Shown: positions 28,701 through 41,056 of the stretch, piece after piece | Layout: each line of letters starts with the position of its first letter | Numbering within the stretch: position 1 is the first letter of the stretch | Source of the DNA: Zobellia laminariae | Lineage (GTDB): Bacteria; Bacteroidota; Bacteroidia; Flavobacteriales; Flavobacteriaceae | DNA length: 64,000 nucleotides | NCBI RefSeq assembly: GCF_009725995.1 | Contig: NZ_RCNS01000003.1 | Coordinates: forward strand, 310,001-374,000 | Reading direction: 5' to 3' | Position numbers and translations under genes: made by a program | The notes under the pieces: model-generated | What the model saw: the letters and a program-made list of their open reading frames with translations, nothing else | The model's database searches: none | Told to the model about the DNA's origin: nothing

Positions 28701-31700
28701 GTGGTTCGGGATTCCGTCACCATCAAAATCGAACGCTGGTTCCGTTGTTCCGTTTACATCTCCGATTGCAGGATCGCTCGGGTCATCATCTGAATGGTTA
28801 GGAACACCATCGTTGTCATCGTCGGCACTTGGGTCGATTCCATTGGCTTCATCCAAATCCGAAATTCCGTCATTATCATCATCCAAGTCTACCGTGTCCG
28901 GAATACCGTCTTGGTCAAAATCCAATATTGATCTGAAGTCAACCTCGGCCATGTCTGCATCATCCACATTATCCGTGCCGTCCGCACCAGTATCCAAGTC
29001 ATTGTTTACATCGTTGCCCGGAGTATCGTCATAAGCATCGTTAAGTCCGTCTCCATCAGCATCTGCTAAAGGATCTGTTAACGTACCTTGACCAGCTTCT
29101 AACATATCAGATATACCATCATCCTCAGAATCCAAGTCTAAATAATCTGGCGTTAAATCACCATCTGTATCTTCAGGAACTAAGCCTGTTGGATAGTTGG
29201 TATCTACACCGTCTCTGTTGAAAGCATCCGCAGGAACTATATAACCTGTTGTAGCTTGTGCTTCTACATTGTCTGGAATACCATCATCATCTGCATCTAT
29301 ATCCAAGAAGTTTGGATTACCTGCAGCGTCTGTATTTGGTAACGGTAATGGATTTGCTGCTGTATCATCATCAATACCATCATCATTAGCATCTGTAAAG
29401 CCATCAACACGACCGTCATTATCCGTATCGGTTCCACCAGCTTCAACAATATCAAGAATACCATCATTATCAGAATCTAGATCGAATGGATTTGGTATAC
29501 CGTCACCATCAAAATCACATGATTGAGTTAATGTAATACCATCAATTCCAAAATCGTTACCGATACCTCCTCCTGTGTTATTATCAATAGCGAAAGTCAT
29601 ATTTGTATCCGTAGCCACGAAGACTAAAGAAACTTCTTTCCATTCACCATCGTTAGGAATATCTCCCGAATCAAACTGATCTACCACAGTACCTCCACTG
29701 TTAAGCACTATCATTGAAACATTTGGTGCAATAGGCGTGTTGCCTAAGAATTGTTCCGTACCGTTATCTGCATATCCAGGATTGAACAAGTTGATAATTG
29801 CCGTTTTAAACTCATAGGTTTCCCCTACTGTTAAACCTGTTATGGTTTGTTCGTAGAAACGACCTGCTGTACCATCTGCGTTGAAAAGAGCAAAGTACCC
29901 TATCTCTCCAGGAGCATCAGTTGTATAGTCTTCTATATCTAACCAGAAGTTAGGAATAGGCTCTCCTGCTACATATGAAAGACCCACTGAGTTTGTTACC
30001 AATGCATAGTTACCATCTGATGGCCTAGGCGCATCATTACCATATGTGGTAGTAATACTAGCTGGCATTGGTTTGGTATACGTATTATAATTATCTGGGT
30101 TACCAGCACCGTCACCAGCACCATTAAAATAGGTGTCGTTAGCAATATCTGCTACGCCAAAGTCTCCATCAGGAATTAATGATATACTTCCCATACCACT
30201 ACACTCTTCCAAATCTGGAATACCATCATTATCATCATCAAGGTCAACGATATCCATAATACCATCTTGGTCACGATCTAGTATAGATCTAAAATCAACC
30301 TCAGCAGTATCAACATCATCTTCATTATCCGTAGTGATGGCACCTGTGTCCAAATCATTGTTCACATCATTACCAGGAGTATCATCAAAGGCATCATTCA
30401 ACCCATCTCCGTCAGCATCTGCCAAAGGATTTGTAATTGCGCCTTGACCAGCTTCCACTACATCTGTAGTACCGTCACTGTCAGAATCAAAATCTATATA
30501 ATCTGGAGTTAAATCACCATCTGTATCTTCGGGTCGTAAACCGTTAGGGTAATTTGTGTCTACTCCATCTCTATTGAAAGCATCCGCAGGAACAACATAA
30601 GCTGCTGTAGGTTGTGCTTCTACATTATCTGGAATACCGTCATCATCTGCATCTATATCTAAGAAATCTGCATTACCGGTAGTATCTGTAGTTAAAGGTA
30701 TTGTACCTTCTGAACTATCTGCTTGACCATCGTTATTGGCATCTATAAAACCAGTATCAACGCTGTCAATAACACCATCATTATTTATATCCAAAGCATC
30801 GTTTCCGGCTTCGTATACATCAAAGATTCCGTCATTATCCGCATCTATATCAAAATGGTTAGGAACACCGTCACCATCAAAATCAAAAGCTGGCTCTACA
30901 ATTCCGTTTACATCACCAACAAGTGGATCAGCAGGATCGTCATCTAAATAGTTTACGATACCATCGCCATCATCATCGGCACTTGGATCAACTCCGTTGG
31001 ACTCATCTAAATCAGAAATACCATCATTGTCATCATCTAGATCAACAATATCCATGATACCATCTTGGTCACGATCTAAAATAGATCTGAAATCAACCTC
31101 AGCAGTATCTAAATCATCTTCGTTATCCGTAGTGATTGCACCTGTATCCAAATCATTGTTTACATCAGTACCCGGTGTATCTTCAAACGCATCGTTTAAA
31201 CCATCTGCATCTGCATCCGCTAAAGGATCAGTGATTGCACCTTGCCCTGCTTCCACTACATCTGGCGTACCATCATCATCAGAATCTGGATCCAAGTAAT
31301 CAGGAATTAAATCACCGTCTGTATCTTCTGGCGTTATACCACCTACATATTGGGTGTCTAAACCTTCAGCGTCAAAAGCATCATCTGGAGCTACATAAGC
31401 TGCCGTTGGTTGTGCTTCTACATTATCTGGAATACCATCATCATCTGCATCAATATCTATGTAGTTTGCACCACCAGTAGTATCTGTGTTTAATGGCGCA
31501 GTACCTTCTGTGGCATCTGCTTGACCATTATCATTTGCATCTAAGAATACATCATCAGTACTGTCAATGGCACCATCGTTATTAGTGTCTAAAGCACCTG
31601 TTCCATTTTCAACTACATCTAGAATACCATCATTATCTGCATCTATATCTAAATGGTTTGGATTTGCATCACCGTCAAAATTATCTATTGGTAAAGCTGT

Positions 31701-34700
31701 ACCAGGACCATCTGTAGCCGTTGGAGTTGTATTATCATCTGTATCTGCAATATCTGAAAGTCCGTCACCATCTGCATCGGCAATTGGACCTGTTCCAATA
31801 ACACCATCGTTATCAGGGTCTGAACCACCAGCTTCCGTTACATCTGGAATACCATCATTATCAGAATCAGTATCTATTCTATCATCAAATCCGTCACCAT
31901 CAGTATCAGGATTCTCTAAAGGCATACCAGGAGTTGTTGCATCTGCAGGGTCTACACTATCAGCCAAACCGTCACGGTCTGTATCTGTAGCGAAAGTATC
32001 TATAACACCATCATTATCCGCATCTGGACCACCAGCTTCTGTTACATCTGGAATACCATCATTGTCTGAATCTAAATCTATTCTATCTTCGATACCATCA
32101 CCATCTGAATCTTCATCTGGTAAAGGAGTTGTTGCAATTTCATCTGCAAGACCATCATTATTAGTATCTGTCATAGAAGTTGGATCACCAGCAATTGGGT
32201 AGTCTATATGACCATCACCATCTATATCCGTACCACCAGCTTCAATAGAATCTGGAATACCATCGTTATCAGAATCCAAATCAATACTATCTGGAATACC
32301 GTCTCCGTCTGTATCTCCTGTTTCATCAACATCTAAGATTCCGTCATTATCATCATCAATATCAACCGTATCCATGATACCATCATTATCAGAATCTAAT
32401 ATGGATCTAAAATCAACCTCTGCAGTGTCTAAATCATCTACATTGTCTGTAGCAATTGCACCTGTATCTAGGTCATTATTTACGTCATAACCAGCAGTTG
32501 TATCATCAAAAGCATCATTTAAGCCATCTCCATCAGCATCAGCTATAGGATCTACCATTGTACCTTGACCTGCTTCCTCAACATCACTAACACCATCGGC
32601 ATCAGAATCCGCATCTAAATAATCAGGAATTAAATCATTGTCCGTATCCACAGGGTTTAAACCTACAGGATAATTGGTATCTAATCCGTTAGCAGCTTCA
32701 GCATCTGCAGGAGCAATATAGCCCGCTGTAGTCTGCGCTTCTACGTTATCTGGAATACCATCATCATCTGCATCTATATCTAAGTAATCTGGACCACCTG
32801 TGGTATCTGAGTTAGGAATTGGAAGCGGAGAAGCAGCTGTAGCATCATCCCAACCATCTGTTGTAGCAGTATCATCAAAACCATCTACTATACCATCACC
32901 ATTAACATCTAGTCCACCAGCTTCTGTAGTATCTGTAATACCATCATTATCTGAATCTATGTCTAAGTGATTTGGAACACTATCTCCATCGAAATTATCG
33001 ATTGGTAAAGGTGTACCTGGACCATCTCCTAAGGCAGGATCTGTATTGTCATCTGGATCTACAATATCTGAAAGTCCGTCACCATCTGTATCTGCAATTG
33101 GACCTGTTCCAATTCTACCATCGTTGTCTGGATCTACACCACCAGCTTCAATAACATCTGGAATACCATCGTTTTCAGAATCTAAATCTAACCTATCATC
33201 TAAACCGTCATTATCCGTATCCGGATTTGGAATTGGCGTACCAGGAGTAGCAGGACCAACTGGGTCAACGCTATCAGCAAGACCATCATTATCCGTATCG
33301 GTCATGAAAGTGTCAATAATACCATCACCGTCACCATCCATACCACCAGCTTCAGTAGTATCTGTAATTCCGTCGTTATCAGAATCTAAATCTAATCGGT
33401 CTAAAATTCCGTCGTTATCAGAATCTTCATCTGGTAAAGGAGTAGTATCTACGCTATCGGCAACACCGTTACCATCTGCATCAACAAAACCATCTACAGC
33501 ACCATCGCCATCAGCATCTATGCCGCCAGCTTCTAAAGTATCTGTGATACCATCGTTATCTGCATCTAAATCTAAATAATCTGGATTACCGTCACCATCT
33601 GTATCAATAGGATCAATACCATCTGTATCTGCACCAACTGCAGGTATACCTGTTAATGGGTCTATAGCACCTGGTGTATTAAAGCCGCTTGTAGTTTGTG
33701 CTTCGACCGTATCTAAAATACCGTCATTATCACTATCTAAATCGTAAGCATTAATTATGCCGTCGCCATCAAAATCTCCACTAGCATCAGTAGTACCATC
33801 TCCATCTGTATCAAAAACATTTGAAGTTGAATTAATTTGTACACAACCATTCTGTGGTGTACAAGGTGCACTACCTTCTGGACCATCTGTAGTATCATTA
33901 TCCACTACATCTGCAAGACCGTCATTATCAATATCCGTAAGGATATCTATAACTCCGTCTCCGTCTGCATCTATATTTCCTGAGCCTACCTCAACAATAT
34001 CGGTAATACCGTCATTATCAGAATCTAGGTCTAAGTGGTTAGGAACACCGTCGCCATCTGTATCAAAATTGATACATACTCCGTTAGCATTCAATCCTCC
34101 ACAAGTTGGGAAATCTGTATCATAATAATTAGGAGTACCATCACCATCTAAATCTCCATCTGGATCAGGTAAGCCCATTGTTGCACAATCCCATCCTTCT
34201 ACGCCATCAAAATTAGCTGCACAGAAATCTGGATCTTCATAATCTAGAGTACCGTCACCATCTGCATCGCCATTATAAACTTCAATAGCATCTGGGATAC
34301 CGTCATTATCATTGTCTAAATCTAAAGGAGCACCAGAAACTACAGGTACTTCTATTAGAATAGCCTCACACTGGCAGTTTGTGCTAGAAGGCAAAAACTC
34401 AACAATATAATTGGTATTGGAACAAGCCGCTCCAGCAGTAGTGAACACAACTTCTTCTGTAACACTAGTACCATTTGGAATTGTAGCGGCTACCGTACCT
34501 GTTGCAAGAGCTGCTCCGGTAATATCACCATTTACATCTGCACAATATACACTGTAAGCATAATCTGCACCTGCATCTACAGTACTTGTGTTTTCTATAT
34601 CAACAGATAAGTGGTATTCATAATTATTACTTGTATCTACCGTAAAGAAGCTATCATTTGCCGTACCATTTAAAATAGGCTTTTCTAGAGGCATTATCTC

Positions 34701-37700
34701 GTAAGACGAGCCTGTAGCTACTTGAAAATCTGCACAATTGGTAGAGGTGCAAGTTACTCCTGTAACCTCTACATAGTTTACTATCTGCACTTCTGCCTCA
34801 TCATCACAAATACCTTCATTGGTAGTTATAAAATCAAAGTCGAAAGTTATAGTAGACCCAGCAGTAACACCTGCTGGATAGTTTAATATAAGTTCTTGGT
34901 GGTCACCCACCGTTGCTATGCTATTAAAAGTGGCACCATCTGCACTTGCAAAAGATGAAGCTACATATTCAATGCCTGATCTTAAAGTTATTTTTCCAAA
35001 ATCCGCACCACCAGTAGTTCCTCCTGTAATTGTGGTAACTACATTTATATTATCAGTTACACCACAACCCACAACAGGCGCACCAAAACCAGGAAGGTTT
35101 ATAGTACTTAAAGCATTGTAAGGAGCTACTGCACCATTTGCCTCTATTGAGTTGGAAACTATTCGTGAACCATTACCCGCGGCAATATCGCCACACGGTT
35201 CTTCTCCGTAAACCTTAAAGGTGAATTCAGAATTTGATATAAAATCGCACTCCAATTGAATTTCAAGATCAACGTGTGCCGTTCTTTCATCTATAGAGTT
35301 GACTGCAGGATTTCCGGCAATACCATTTAAAGCAAGTATATTAGAATGTTCCAATAAATTTACCTTAGCAATACCGTTCTCTATAGTAACAGTTACCGCC
35401 TGAGTATCCGCTGGATCAACCGAACCTTTAGGATAAGTAACATTGGTATTTACTATAGTAATACCACCAGCTCCACCAGGAATGGCGAACTCTAATGAAG
35501 GATATATCAAATCTCCCAACTGTGCACTAATAACATCAACTCCTATATTAAACGGAGTACATAAATCTTGTGCTGTACTTGGTTGATCTGTAATAGCTAC
35601 CTGTACTTGTGAACCTTTAGGCTCTAAAGTTATAGAAGTAGAATTCTGATAACATGTTGCACCTACCGCTTGATAATCTGCAATACTCACATTAGTATCA
35701 GGATAACCAGGATAACCGGAGCAATCCCAACCGTGCTCTACAAGTACGGTTAAATCTTGACAGTCTTCAAAGTCCGCCTTAAATCTCATAGATTTTGTAG
35801 CGCCCGAAGCAACAGTACCAGCTTCAATCCATGTTTTGTCTCCGGATTGATAAAAATTAGCCGGTGTTTCTACACTACCAACTACAGTAAAGGCACCAGT
35901 GATGTTTATGCCAACTGGAGAAGTAACCTGCAACCAGTTGTAGTCTACATCTTCTGGACTTGTATTACTAATATTCGTATCAAAATCTACTGTATAGGCA
36001 TCACCGTTTACCGTTGGCAATGGCGATTGAATTTGAAACGTAGGCTGTATATAACTAAATGTATTGGTATACGTAAAACTTGCTGGCTCTGGCGTTGCAT
36101 AAGCAAAATCGTCATAATTGACCGTATAATCATATTGAGCAGACGGGGGTGATTCACACGTACCCATAAACTCCACATAAAACCTAGGAATTACTGTACC
36201 ACTTTGATCTCTATTCTTAAAATTAGGCCCAGGGGTAATAGTTATTTGATTACCACTTTCTGTAGCAATAAATTCCCCAGTTGTGGTTGAATAAGCCCCT
36301 TGAAATTGTATTGAAGTTACATTTCCTGTGAATCTGGCCCCCTCTGGAATATCTACTACTGTAGAAGTCCAATTGGTAAGTGGCCTATATTCATCGGTAT
36401 GCATATCTCCCGGTGCCATATTGTGCACATAATATAAAACACCTCTTACAGGAGTACAGCCATTAGTAGAAGCAGCTAGGTTTCCTCCGTAAATTCTAGG
36501 TCTAGAATAATAGGCTCTATCTCCCCAAGTATCACAACCAACTCTATTTGGTGGCGTATTGGCAGGGTAATCCGTAAAGGCAAAAAATTCACCTCTTAGA
36601 TTGGTAAGTTCAAAATAGGCAATGTCTTGAAAATCTTTGCTAAACTCAAAAGTTAATTCAACTTCAACAATATCTCTATTTGTAGCGTCTCCTTCAAATA
36701 AGTATGCTGCGCTTATTAAGTCTTTTTCATCGCTCAAATCAAAACTTAACATATGCTCTGTAGAGCCATTGGTAGTTAAAACCGGTGCTGCGTTAATTAC
36801 ACCAGAATTTGAAGTGCCAGCGCTATTATCATTAATAGTAATTTTCGTGTCCACCAATGTTATGATTCCCGCACCACCTGCTGCTGCAGTAGCTGTATCA
36901 TAAGTTAAATCAAAATAAAGGTTATCTAAAGAAATACTGTTTATAGATGCAGTAGTCGTAATTTTCATTTGATCACCTGCCAAATATTTGTTGATGCCAT
37001 CTGTATTGTCATCTAAGACAACCTTAGTAGTCATGGTATCATCTGTCCATCCCGCGGTAAGTCTTCTTGCTTTAAATCCTTCAATTGCAGGACCAACACA
37101 ACCACCTGGGCAATGTGTGTATATATTTACTGTACCACAGTGAATGTCCTGCGACCAACAAACACCACTAGAACCTGTGGCGGTATAGTTAGTTGTATAG
37201 GGTATAGCTTGAACCCCGTTAGGACCACATGTAAAGGTCATTGGAAAATCTACCCATTCTTTATTCTGTCCATATTTTAAGTTGGTTGTTGAATAGGTAA
37301 CTTCGTTACCACTCTGTGTAAAACCTGCTGGAATTGGTGTCTGCAAAGCCATTCCTGTTGGAACGGTAAGTGTAACACTCCAAACGGAGGATGCATCATT
37401 AGATACCATAGAAACACCATCTATTGTTGGCGTACCAGCTCCGGCAGCATAAAAAGCGGGTGCTATACTTACTACAAAGTCTTCATTATTTACTATATCC
37501 GTAGGGGCTTCTACTTCAGTTACATCACCGTAATCTCTAGCAATGTTAAAGTAACCAATATCTATACGTTCTGGAATACGATCACTCTTACATTGATCCT
37601 TAAAATACGTATCAATATAGGTATGCTCCCAATTCATATAATCAAATCTGGCAACACCACAATTATCTTTAGGGGTAATGGTAAAATCAAATGAAAGCTC

Positions 37701-39083
37701 TGTAGCTTCACCTGGTGGTAAATCATCAAACCAACCATCGTTATCCAAATCATCAAAACCTCCCGGTCCATCAGGATCGGAAGCGAAAAAGTTTGGTGGT
37801 ATAGAAACCGTATTACCACTACCTCTTGTTGCATATACTGTACTTGGTCTATCTTGAGGTGTAAAAGAAATACCGGAAGCAAACCTAAAATTAGAAACAT
37901 CTCTGGTACCATAGAAGTCAAAATCCCAAAGCGGGTTTGTAGCAGCAGTAGTAACAGGGGATGTATTATGGCCACTACCAATATTAACACCTACATCTAA
38001 GGCCATAGAGCCTACAGTAGTATTCGTGTTTTCTATTCTAATCGTATATGTTACCGCTTGGCATAAATCTGGTGTAGTAGTACCTACTTTTGTTATTGCA
38101 ATATCTGGTACGTTGGCCCCAAAATTTAAAGAACCTGTTTGTGGTTCGGCAGCTTGGCAAGTTTCGCCAGGACTACAACCCCAATACGTATTATGTACTA
38201 TAGCTGTATCTAAACAGTCATCTACTCTAAAGGCTTCTTGAAAAATAATTGTTTCGCCATTATCAAAACAATTATCTCCATTACCAACAGCTCCAGCAAA
38301 CGGAGCTGCGTTTAAATCTATTTGGTAAGTTAACACTTGTCCTACTGTTGTAGCTGGAGTTAAAAGGCTACCATTATAAGATAAAGTATACAGGTCATCT
38401 ACATCTTCACCTAAATCTACATAATAGGTAAATGTTTCCGTACAACCATTACCACCTTGTGCTAGAGTAATATCTCTAGTGTACGATTCACCAACATTTG
38501 CATCTACAGTTGGTATGGCAGATATATTTAAAGAAGCGGCCATTAACGGATAAGACGCCACGGTGACTTCCGTATCTGAATCTGAATTGGCTCCACCGGC
38601 ATCTTGAAAATTAATTGTATGTGCATCTTTAAATAACCCACCTGAGTTAGAATGCGCCACCGCAGCACAATTTGCACTACGTTCAAAAGTAAAGGTTACT
38701 TCATCCCCAACATCCCATGTGGCATCACTAGGGCGCAAAACCGTAAAAATAGGGTCAGAAGGTGTACCACCCTCCCCTATTGAGTATTGATCCGTAGTAA
38801 TTGGATTACCAAATGAATCTATTTGCGAAGTTATACTTGCTGTACCTGAAACGTACTCCACACCGGGCGGAAGATCAAAGGTGATACTAAAATCATGACA
38901 GGAAGCATTCTCACCTCTTATAAAGACTTCTTCAAGAGAATTGTTGACTCCTCCACAGGTAGCCAAATTTTGAGGTGTTAAGTAAACCGTATATCGGTTA
39001 CTTTCAATTTGTGCATTTGAGTTGATAGCATAGAATAGAACAGCAATCAATACAAGTACACTGGTTTTAATGGAAAAATTCAT
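25791..39083 (-). CDS. Giant type IX-secreted adhesin with calcium-binding repeat stalk and type B C-terminal domain
   Basis: This is a 4430-residue surface protein. A signal peptide (to about residue 24, NSNAQ) is followed by about 1550 residues of beta-rich, DUF11-like extracellular domains with scattered cysteines. From about 1586 to 4308 comes a stalk of Asp-rich thrombospondin type 3-like repeats (units such as [20 protein letters not shown]) that should bind Ca2+. It is interrupted near 2961-3188 by a non-repeat beta-sandwich-like domain. The last 105 residues ([39 protein letters not shown]) form the gliding-motility type B C-terminal domain, the export signal of the type IX system. 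It is first in an operon with sprF- and ompA-like genes. A SprB-like motility or adhesion role is inferred; the ligand is unknown. Confidence 0.93.
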   Translation of the reverse strand: MNFSIKTSVLVLIAVLFYAINSNAQIESNRYTVYLTPQNLATCGGVNNSLEEVFIRGENASCHDFSITFDLPPGVEYVSGTASITSQIDSFGNPITTDQYSIGEGGTPSDPIFTVLRPSDATWDVGDEVTFTFERSANCAAVAHSNSGGLFKDAHTINFQDAGGANSDSDTEVTVASYPLMAASLNISAIPTVDANVGESYTRDITLAQGGNGCTETFTYYVDLGEDVDDLYTLSYNGSLLTPATTVGQVLTYQIDLNAAPFAGAVGNGDNCFDNGETIIFQEAFRVDDCLDTAIVHNTYWGCSPGETCQAAEPQTGSLNFGANVPDIAITKVGTTTPDLCQAVTYTIRIENTNTTVGSMALDVGVNIGSGHNTSPVTTAATNPLWDFDFYGTRDVSNFRFASGISFTPQDRPSTVYATRGSGNTVSIPPNFFASDPDGPGGFDDLDNDGWFDDLPPGEATELSFDFTITPKDNCGVARFDYMNWEHTYIDTYFKDQCKSDRIPERIDIGYFNIARDYGDVTEVEAPTDIVNNEDFVVSIAPAFYAAGAGTPTIDGVSMVSNDASSVWSVTLTVPTGMALQTPIPAGFTQSGNEVTYSTTNLKYGQNKEWVDFPMTFTCGPNGVQAIPYTTNYTATGSSGVCWSQDIHCGTVNIYTHCPGGCVGPAIEGFKARRLTAGWTDDTMTTKVVLDDNTDGINKYLAGDQMKITTTASINSISLDNLYFDLTYDTATAAAGGAGIITLVDTKITINDNSAGTSNSGVINAAPVLTTNGSTEHMLSFDLSDEKDLISAAYLFEGDATNRDIVEVELTFEFSKDFQDIAYFELTNLRGEFFAFTDYPANTPPNRVGCDTWGDRAYYSRPRIYGGNLAASTNGCTPVRGVLYYVHNMAPGDMHTDEYRPLTNWTSTVVDIPEGARFTGNVTSIQFQGAYSTTTGEFIATESGNQITITPGPNFKNRDQSGTVIPRFYVEFMGTCESPPSAQYDYTVNYDDFAYATPEPASFTYTNTFSYIQPTFQIQSPLPTVNGDAYTVDFDTNISNTSPEDVDYNWLQVTSPVGINITGAFTVVGSVETPANFYQSGDKTWIEAGTVASGATKSMRFKADFEDCQDLTVLVEHGWDCSGYPGYPDTNVSIADYQAVGATCYQNSTSITLEPKGSQVQVAITDQPSTAQDLCTPFNIGVDVISAQLGDLIYPSLEFAIPGGAGGITIVNTNVTYPKGSVDPADTQAVTVTIENGIAKVNLLEHSNILALNGIAGNPAVNSIDERTAHVDLEIQLECDFISNSEFTFKVYGEEPCGDIAAGNGSRIVSNSIEANGAVAPYNALSTINLPGFGAPVVGCGVTDNINVVTTITGGTTGGADFGKITLRSGIEYVASSFASADGATFNSIATVGDHQELILNYPAGVTAGSTITFDFDFITTNEGICDDEAEVQIVNYVEVTGVTCTSTNCADFQVATGSSYEIMPLEKPILNGTANDSFFTVDTSNNYEYHLSVDIENTSTVDAGADYAYSVYCADVNGDITGAALATGTVAATIPNGTSVTEEVVFTTAGAACSNTNYIVEFLPSSTNCQCEAILIEVPVVSGAPLDLDNDNDGIPDAIEVYNGDADGDGTLDYEDPDFCAANFDGVEGWDCATMGLPDPDGDLDGDGTPNYYDTDFPTCGGLNANGVCINFDTDGDGVPNHLDLDSDNDGITDIVEVGSGNIDADGDGVIDILTDIDNDGLADVVDNDTTDGPEGSAPCTPQNGCVQINSTSNVFDTDGDGTTDASGDFDGDGIINAYDLDSDNDGILDTVEAQTTSGFNTPGAIDPLTGIPAVGADTDGIDPIDTDGDGNPDYLDLDADNDGITDTLEAGGIDADGDGAVDGFVDADGNGVADSVDTTPLPDEDSDNDGILDRLDLDSDNDGITDTTEAGGMDGDGDGIIDTFMTDTDNDGLADSVDPVGPATPGTPIPNPDTDNDGLDDRLDLDSENDGIPDVIEAGGVDPDNDGRIGTGPIADTDGDGLSDIVDPDDNTDPALGDGPGTPLPIDNFDGDSVPNHLDIDSDNDGITDTTEAGGLDVNGDGIVDGFDDTATTDGWDDATAASPLPIPNSDTTGGPDYLDIDADDDGIPDNVEAQTTAGYIAPADAEAANGLDTNYPVGLNPVDTDNDLIPDYLDADSDADGVSDVEEAGQGTMVDPIADADGDGLNDAFDDTTAGYDVNNDLDTGAIATDNVDDLDTAEVDFRSILDSDNDGIMDTVDIDDDNDGILDVDETGDTDGDGIPDSIDLDSDNDGIPDSIEAGGTDIDGDGHIDYPIAGDPTSMTDTNNDGLADEIATTPLPDEDSDGDGIEDRIDLDSDNDGIPDVTEAGGPDADNDGVIDTFATDTDRDGLADSVDPADATTPGMPLENPDTDGDGFDDRIDTDSDNDGIPDVTEAGGSDPDNDGVIGTGPIADADGDGLSDIADTDDNTTPTATDGPGTALPIDNFDGDANPNHLDIDADNDGILDVVENGTGALDTNNDGAIDSTDDVFLDANDNGQADATEGTAPLNTDTTGGANYIDIDADDDGIPDNVEAQPTAAYVAPDDAFDAEGLDTQYVGGITPEDTDGDLIPDYLDPDSDDDGTPDVVEAGQGAITDPLADADADGLNDAFEDTPGTDVNNDLDTGAITTDNEDDLDTAEVDFRSILDRDQDGIMDIVDLDDDNDGISDLDESNGVDPSADDDGDGIVNYLDDDPADPLVGDVNGIVEPAFDFDGDGVPNHFDIDADNDGIFDVYEAGNDALDINNDGVIDSVDTGFIDANNDGQADSSEGTIPLTTDTTGNADFLDIDADDDGIPDNVEAQPTAAYVVPADAFNRDGVDTNYPNGLRPEDTDGDLTPDYIDFDSDSDGTTDVVEAGQGAITNPLADADGDGLNDAFDDTPGNDVNNDLDTGAITTDNEDDVDTAEVDFRSILDRDQDGIMDIVDLDDDNDGIPDLEECSGMGSISLIPDGDFGVADIANDTYFNGAGDGAGNPDNYNTYTKPMPASITTTYGNDAPRPSDGNYALVTNSVGLSYVAGEPIPNFWLDIEDYTTDAPGEIGYFALFNADGTAGRFYEQTITGLTVGETYEFKTAIINLFNPGYADNGTEQFLGNTPIAPNVSMIVLNSGGTVVDQFDSGDIPNDGEWKEVSLVFVATDTNMTFAIDNNTGGGIGNDFGIDGITLTQSCDFDGDGIPNPFDLDSDNDGILDIVEAGGTDTDNDGRVDGFTDANDDGIDDDTAANPLPLPNTDAAGNPNFLDIDADDDGIPDNVEAQATTGYIVPADAFNRDGVDTNYPTGLVPEDTDGDLTPDYLDLDSEDDGISDMLEAGQGTLTDPLADADGDGLNDAYDDTPGNDVNNDLDTGADGTDNVDDADMAEVDFRSILDFDQDGIPDTVDLDDDNDGISDLDEANGIDPSADDDNDGVPNHSDDDPSDPAIGDVNGTTEPAFDFDGDGIPNHFDIDADNDGIVDVVEAGNGDLDTNNDGVIDNNDTGFADADDNGQADSSEGTTPPNTDGTGEADFLDIDADDDGIPDNVEAQPTAAYIVPADVFDLTGLDTNYPGGLVPEDTDNDGTPDYLDLDSDADGIDDVLEAGQGTIADPLADADADGLNDAFDDTPGLDVNNDLDTGADGTDNEDDADMAEVDFRSMLDTDQDGIPDTVDLDDDNDGISDLDEANGIDPSADDDNDGVPNHSDDDPNDPLVGDVNGITEPAFDFDGDGIPNHFDIDADNDGIVDVVEAGNGDLDTNNDGVIDNNDTGFADTDDNGQADSSEGTTPPNTDGTGEANFLDIDADDDGIPDNVEAQPTDVYIVPADAFDATGLDTNYPSGIVPADTDMDGIPDYIDSDSDADGVSDALEAGQGTMTDPLADADGDGLNDAYDDTPGNDVNNDLDAGAIGTDNEDDADLTQVDFRDILDFDRDGIPDTVDLDDDNDGIADVVEAGGIDPSADDDNDGVPNHSDDDPSNPAIGDVNGTTEPAFDFDGDGIPNHFDIDADNDGIVDVVEAGNGDLDTNNDGVIDNNDTGFADMDDNGQADSSEGTTPPNTDGTGEADFLDIDADDDGIPDNVEAQPTLAYVVPANTFDEAGLDTNYPGGLVPEDTDGDGTPDYLDLDSEDDGILDIEEAGQGTFTGVDSDADGLDDGFDDTPGLDVNNDLDTGADGTDNEDDTTTPEVDFREIGDSDGDGVLDTQEDADGTDKNDPCDYVIENVTLAFSGDYLVADCDGDGVINGQEIDDDTNPEDPCDYVERSITLEQGGDYLISDCDEDGLTTSQEEAIGTDPDVADTDGDTILDGQEIEDGTDPLNPCDSLNGVPTLEAGCDPELVETGISVINEVITPDGDGTNDEFLIDNIESYPNNTVQIYNRWGIIVYEMNGYDNVTNTFRGVSNGRVTIQTDSKLPVGVYFYVIKYENKGDNLNKAGYLYINR
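26560..29060 (-). repeat. Three near-identical 798-bp (266-codon) tandem repeats
   Basis: Matching DNA landmarks recur at exactly 798-base steps (TTTGGTGGAG at 26941, 27739 and 28537), and the surrounding stretches are almost identical for hundreds of bases. The copies nearer the N-terminus have drifted far more. This points to recent duplication or gene conversion at the C-terminal side of the stalk. Confidence 0.85.
29520..30200 (-). other. Non-repeat domain inserted in the adhesin stalk
   Basis: Residues about 2961-3188 of the adhesin have no Asp repeats. Instead they read like a carbohydrate-binding or jelly-roll beta-sandwich: [67 protein letters not shown] and [11 protein letters not shown]. 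The repeat pattern resumes directly after the final Cys. The family assignment is by general pattern only. Confidence 0.65.
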
Positions 39084-39574
39084 AGTGCGGTGGTTAGTGT
39101 TAAAAAATGTAGGTTTACTTTAAAAGTAAGTAAAATACTACATACAAATAGTTAATGTTATCAAATATATCATTAGAGCAAAAAAAAAAACATTATTTGT
39201 TGTCTGCCAAGTGATCATTGTATGTGAAAACAACTTTTTTGTATATGAGATAACAAGAGAATTGTGTATTTCATCGACAACCTCAACAATAACAATAGTT
39301 TCAAGATGCTCGGTTTTTTTACAAAAAGTAAAAACCAACTATAACGTTGTAGTAAATTGCTTTATAACCCTAACTTTTGGTCCCTAAATTGCGCTATTAA
39401 TTAACCGCAAGAAAGTCTGTGAGCAAGTGTGAATGTCAGGCTGGGCAATAAATGAAGTTTTAAATAAAATGTAAGAATTTTTAATGCGATAATCCCCATA
39501 TCTGCCCACCTCCTTTTAAAATAATTCTATACATTTACTTCTCTTATATTCCCACAATTGTATTATTTGTAGTT
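39084..39574. other. Divergent intergenic region between the adhesin and thiD
   Basis: Very A+T-rich, with an A tract near 39180-39190. On the minus strand TATATTTG (39162-39169) fits the TAnnTTTG consensus, about 80 bases before the adhesin ATG, without a clear -33 element. No gene is supported here. Confidence 0.4.
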
Positions 39575-40375
39575 ATGACCACAAGCTATCCTAGTGTACT
39601 TACCATAGCCGGAAGCGATTCTGGTGGTTGTGCCGGTATTCAGGCAGATATTAAAGGTATTAGTGCCAATGGCGCTTTTGCAGCATCTGTCATTACAGCT
39701 ACTACCGCTCAAAACACGCAGGGCGTTTTGGATATTCACCCCATTCCTGTTACCCATATACGCAAACAATTAATTGCGGTTCTTGAGGATATTGATTTTG
39801 GTGCTATTAAAATAGGAATGCTCCACTCTGCAGATGTTATAGAAATGGTACAGAACACCCTTAGGAAATACCCTATAAAGAATATCGTTTTGGATCCTGT
39901 CATGGTGGCTACCTCTGGAGATAGACTTCTAAATAAAGCTGCACTAGGGAATTTGAAATCTTTTTTAAGCGATGCCTACCTTATTACCCCTAATATTCCA
40001 GAAGCTGAGATTTTAATCGATAATAAAATAGATTCGCAGAAGCTTGGTGAGACTGCAAAAGAAATAGGGAATGCATTTAAAACTTCTGTTTTATTAAAAG
40101 GAGGGCATTTGGAAGATTCCGAACAAATGACCGATACCCTATTTTTATATGAGACCCAAAAAAGCATTTCTATTCATAACAAAAGGGTACAAACAAAAAA
40201 TACCCATGGTACAGGTTGCACTTTATCTTCTGCCATTGCCGCACAATTAAGTTTAGGTCTTCCCTTAGAGGAGGCCGTAAAGAAAGCTTGCTCCTATTTA
40301 AATAAAGCTATTACACAAGGTAAAGACAAAACTTTGGGTAAAGGCAACGGTCCGGTACAGCATTTTCCTAAATAA
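39575..40375 (+). CDS. thiD: Hydroxymethylpyrimidine/phosphomethylpyrimidine kinase ThiD
   Basis: ThiD phosphorylates HMP and HMP phosphate to HMP pyrophosphate, the substrate of ThiE. Ribokinase-fold signatures are clear: LTIAGSDSGGCAGIQADIK at the N-terminus, VLDPVMVATSGDRLL near residue 108, LITPNIPEAEIL, and the GTGCTLSSAIAAQLSLG anion hole with catalytic Cys/Asp region near residue 212. At 266 residues it is standard length. It completes the pyrimidine branch but lies 17 kb from the thi operon, divergent from the adhesin, and has no TPP riboswitch in front. Confidence 0.95.
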   Translation: MTTSYPSVLTIAGSDSGGCAGIQADIKGISANGAFAASVITATTAQNTQGVLDIHPIPVTHIRKQLIAVLEDIDFGAIKIGMLHSADVIEMVQNTLRKYPIKNIVLDPVMVATSGDRLLNKAALGNLKSFLSDAYLITPNIPEAEILIDNKIDSQKLGETAKEIGNAFKTSVLLKGGHLEDSEQMTDTLFLYETQKSISIHNKRVQTKNTHGTGCTLSSAIAAQLSLGLPLEEAVKKACSYLNKAITQGKDKTLGKGNGPVQHFPK

Positions 40376-40398
40376 AAAAATGTTAAAATTTATACTAC

Positions 40399-40418
40399 AT
40401 ATCGATAAATACCGATAT
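40399..40418 (+). promoter_or_regulatory. Operator-like inverted repeat upstream of the ArsR-type gene
   Basis: ATATCGATAAATACCGATAT is an imperfect palindrome ending 8 bases before the ATG of the regulator. Nearly the same sequence recurs after the regulator gene at 40744-40764. Position and symmetry suggest autoregulation. Confidence 0.6.
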
Positions 40419-40426
40419 TTGCATCT

Positions 40427-40729
40427 ATGGATGTAAAAGAAGCAGTTGAAATTAGTAAATGTTTATCTAATCAGACTCGAATGCAGATAATGGAATGGCT
40501 GAGAGAACCTGAAAAGAATTTCCCTCCTCATATTAGCATAGACCATTTTGATGATGGCGTCTGTGCTACATACATTCACGAGAAGTCTAAACTATCGCAA
40601 TCTACCGTTTCAAATTACTTAACCAGTATGGAAAAATGTGGATTATTGGTTATGACCAGACACGGAAAATGGTCTTATTTTAAAAGAAATGAGGCTTTAA
40701 TTACTGATTTTGCAAAATATCTATTATAA
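40427..40729 (+). CDS. ArsR-family winged-helix transcriptional regulator
   Basis: A 100-residue winged-helix protein of the ArsR/SmtB type. The first helix region reads ISKCLSNQTRMQIMEWL. The recognition helix lies in SKLSQSTVSNYLTSMEKCGLL and the wing in VMTRHGKWSYFKRNE. An insertion (FPPHISIDHFDDGVCATYIHEK) sits between them; it has one Cys and several His/Asp, but not the classic CVC metal motif of arsenic sensors, so metal sensing is uncertain. Operator-like repeats on both sides of the gene suggest it represses itself and the two downstream genes. Confidence 0.88.
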   Translation: MDVKEAVEISKCLSNQTRMQIMEWLREPEKNFPPHISIDHFDDGVCATYIHEKSKLSQSTVSNYLTSMEKCGLLVMTRHGKWSYFKRNEALITDFAKYLL

Positions 40730-40743
40730 AATTATCAACCAAC

Positions 40744-40764
40744 AAATCGATATATACCGATATT
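40744..40764 (+). promoter_or_regulatory. Second operator-like site, upstream of the CBU_0592-like gene
   Basis: The core ATCGATATATACCGATATT differs by one base from the site at 40399-40418 and lies 10 bases before the next gene. The paired sites make the 40427 regulator the natural candidate binder. Confidence 0.6.
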
Positions 40765-40774
40765 ACTATTTATT

Positions 40775-41044
40775 ATGAAGCTATTAATTGATGTTTTCGG
40801 ATGGACGGGCTCGGGGCTCATCATCTTGGCCTACGCCATCACAATGATGGAGAATAGAAAGTATTTAGGCTACAGTAAGTACTTAAACCTACTTGGTGGA
40901 TTATTAATCGCGGCAAACTGCTATTATTACAGTGCCATTCCCCCATTTGTATCCAACTTGTTGTGGAGTATTATAGCTACCCTTACTATTTATAAGACTC
41001 GGAAAAAAAGACCAAAGCAGAACAATAGAAAACGGTTGACCTAA
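40775..41044 (+). CDS. Small CBU_0592-like membrane protein
   Basis: An 89-residue protein with three hydrophobic helices (LIDVFGWTGSGLIILAYAIT; LNLLGGLLIAANCYYY; PPFVSNLLWSIIATLTIY) and a strongly basic tail (KTRKKRPKQNNRKR). The GWTGSGLIILAY start and the layout match the CBU_0592 domain, whose function is not established. It follows the ArsR-type gene behind a second operator-like site and is 12 bases before the dehydrogenase gene, so the two are probably co-transcribed. Confidence 0.75.
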   Translation: MKLLIDVFGWTGSGLIILAYAITMMENRKYLGYSKYLNLLGGLLIAANCYYYSAIPPFVSNLLWSIIATLTIYKTRKKRPKQNNRKRLT

Positions 41045-41056
41045 AACAAAAGAGCT

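Larger units (their letters stand above)
26160..34330 (-). repeat. Calcium-binding repeat stalk of the adhesin
   Basis: About 8 kb encodes near-continuous 12-14-residue Asp-rich units (DxDxDGxxD pattern), organised in longer super-repeats. The landmark [16 protein letters not shown] occurs seven times. The NNDLDTGA segment also occurs seven times, at DNA positions near 26611, 27403, 28201, 28999, 30355, 31153 and 32473, giving spacings of 792, 798, 798, 1356, 798 and 1320 bases. Confidence 0.9.

Noticed and set aside
26560..32500. Regular repeats that could suggest a CRISPR array or tandem non-coding repeats
   Set aside because: The repeats are in frame, code for calcium-binding units and have long 798-base periods, without the short repeat-spacer pattern of CRISPR.
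26694..34125. Many plus-strand open frames opposite the adhesin stalk
   Set aside because: They are antisense shadows of the Asp-rich repeats, which rarely give stop codons on the other strand. They are repetitive, lack starts of their own and have no domain.
40427..40729. Arsenic-resistance operon
   Set aside because: The ArsR-type protein lacks the CVC metal motif, and no arsenate reductase, permease or methyltransferase gene follows.
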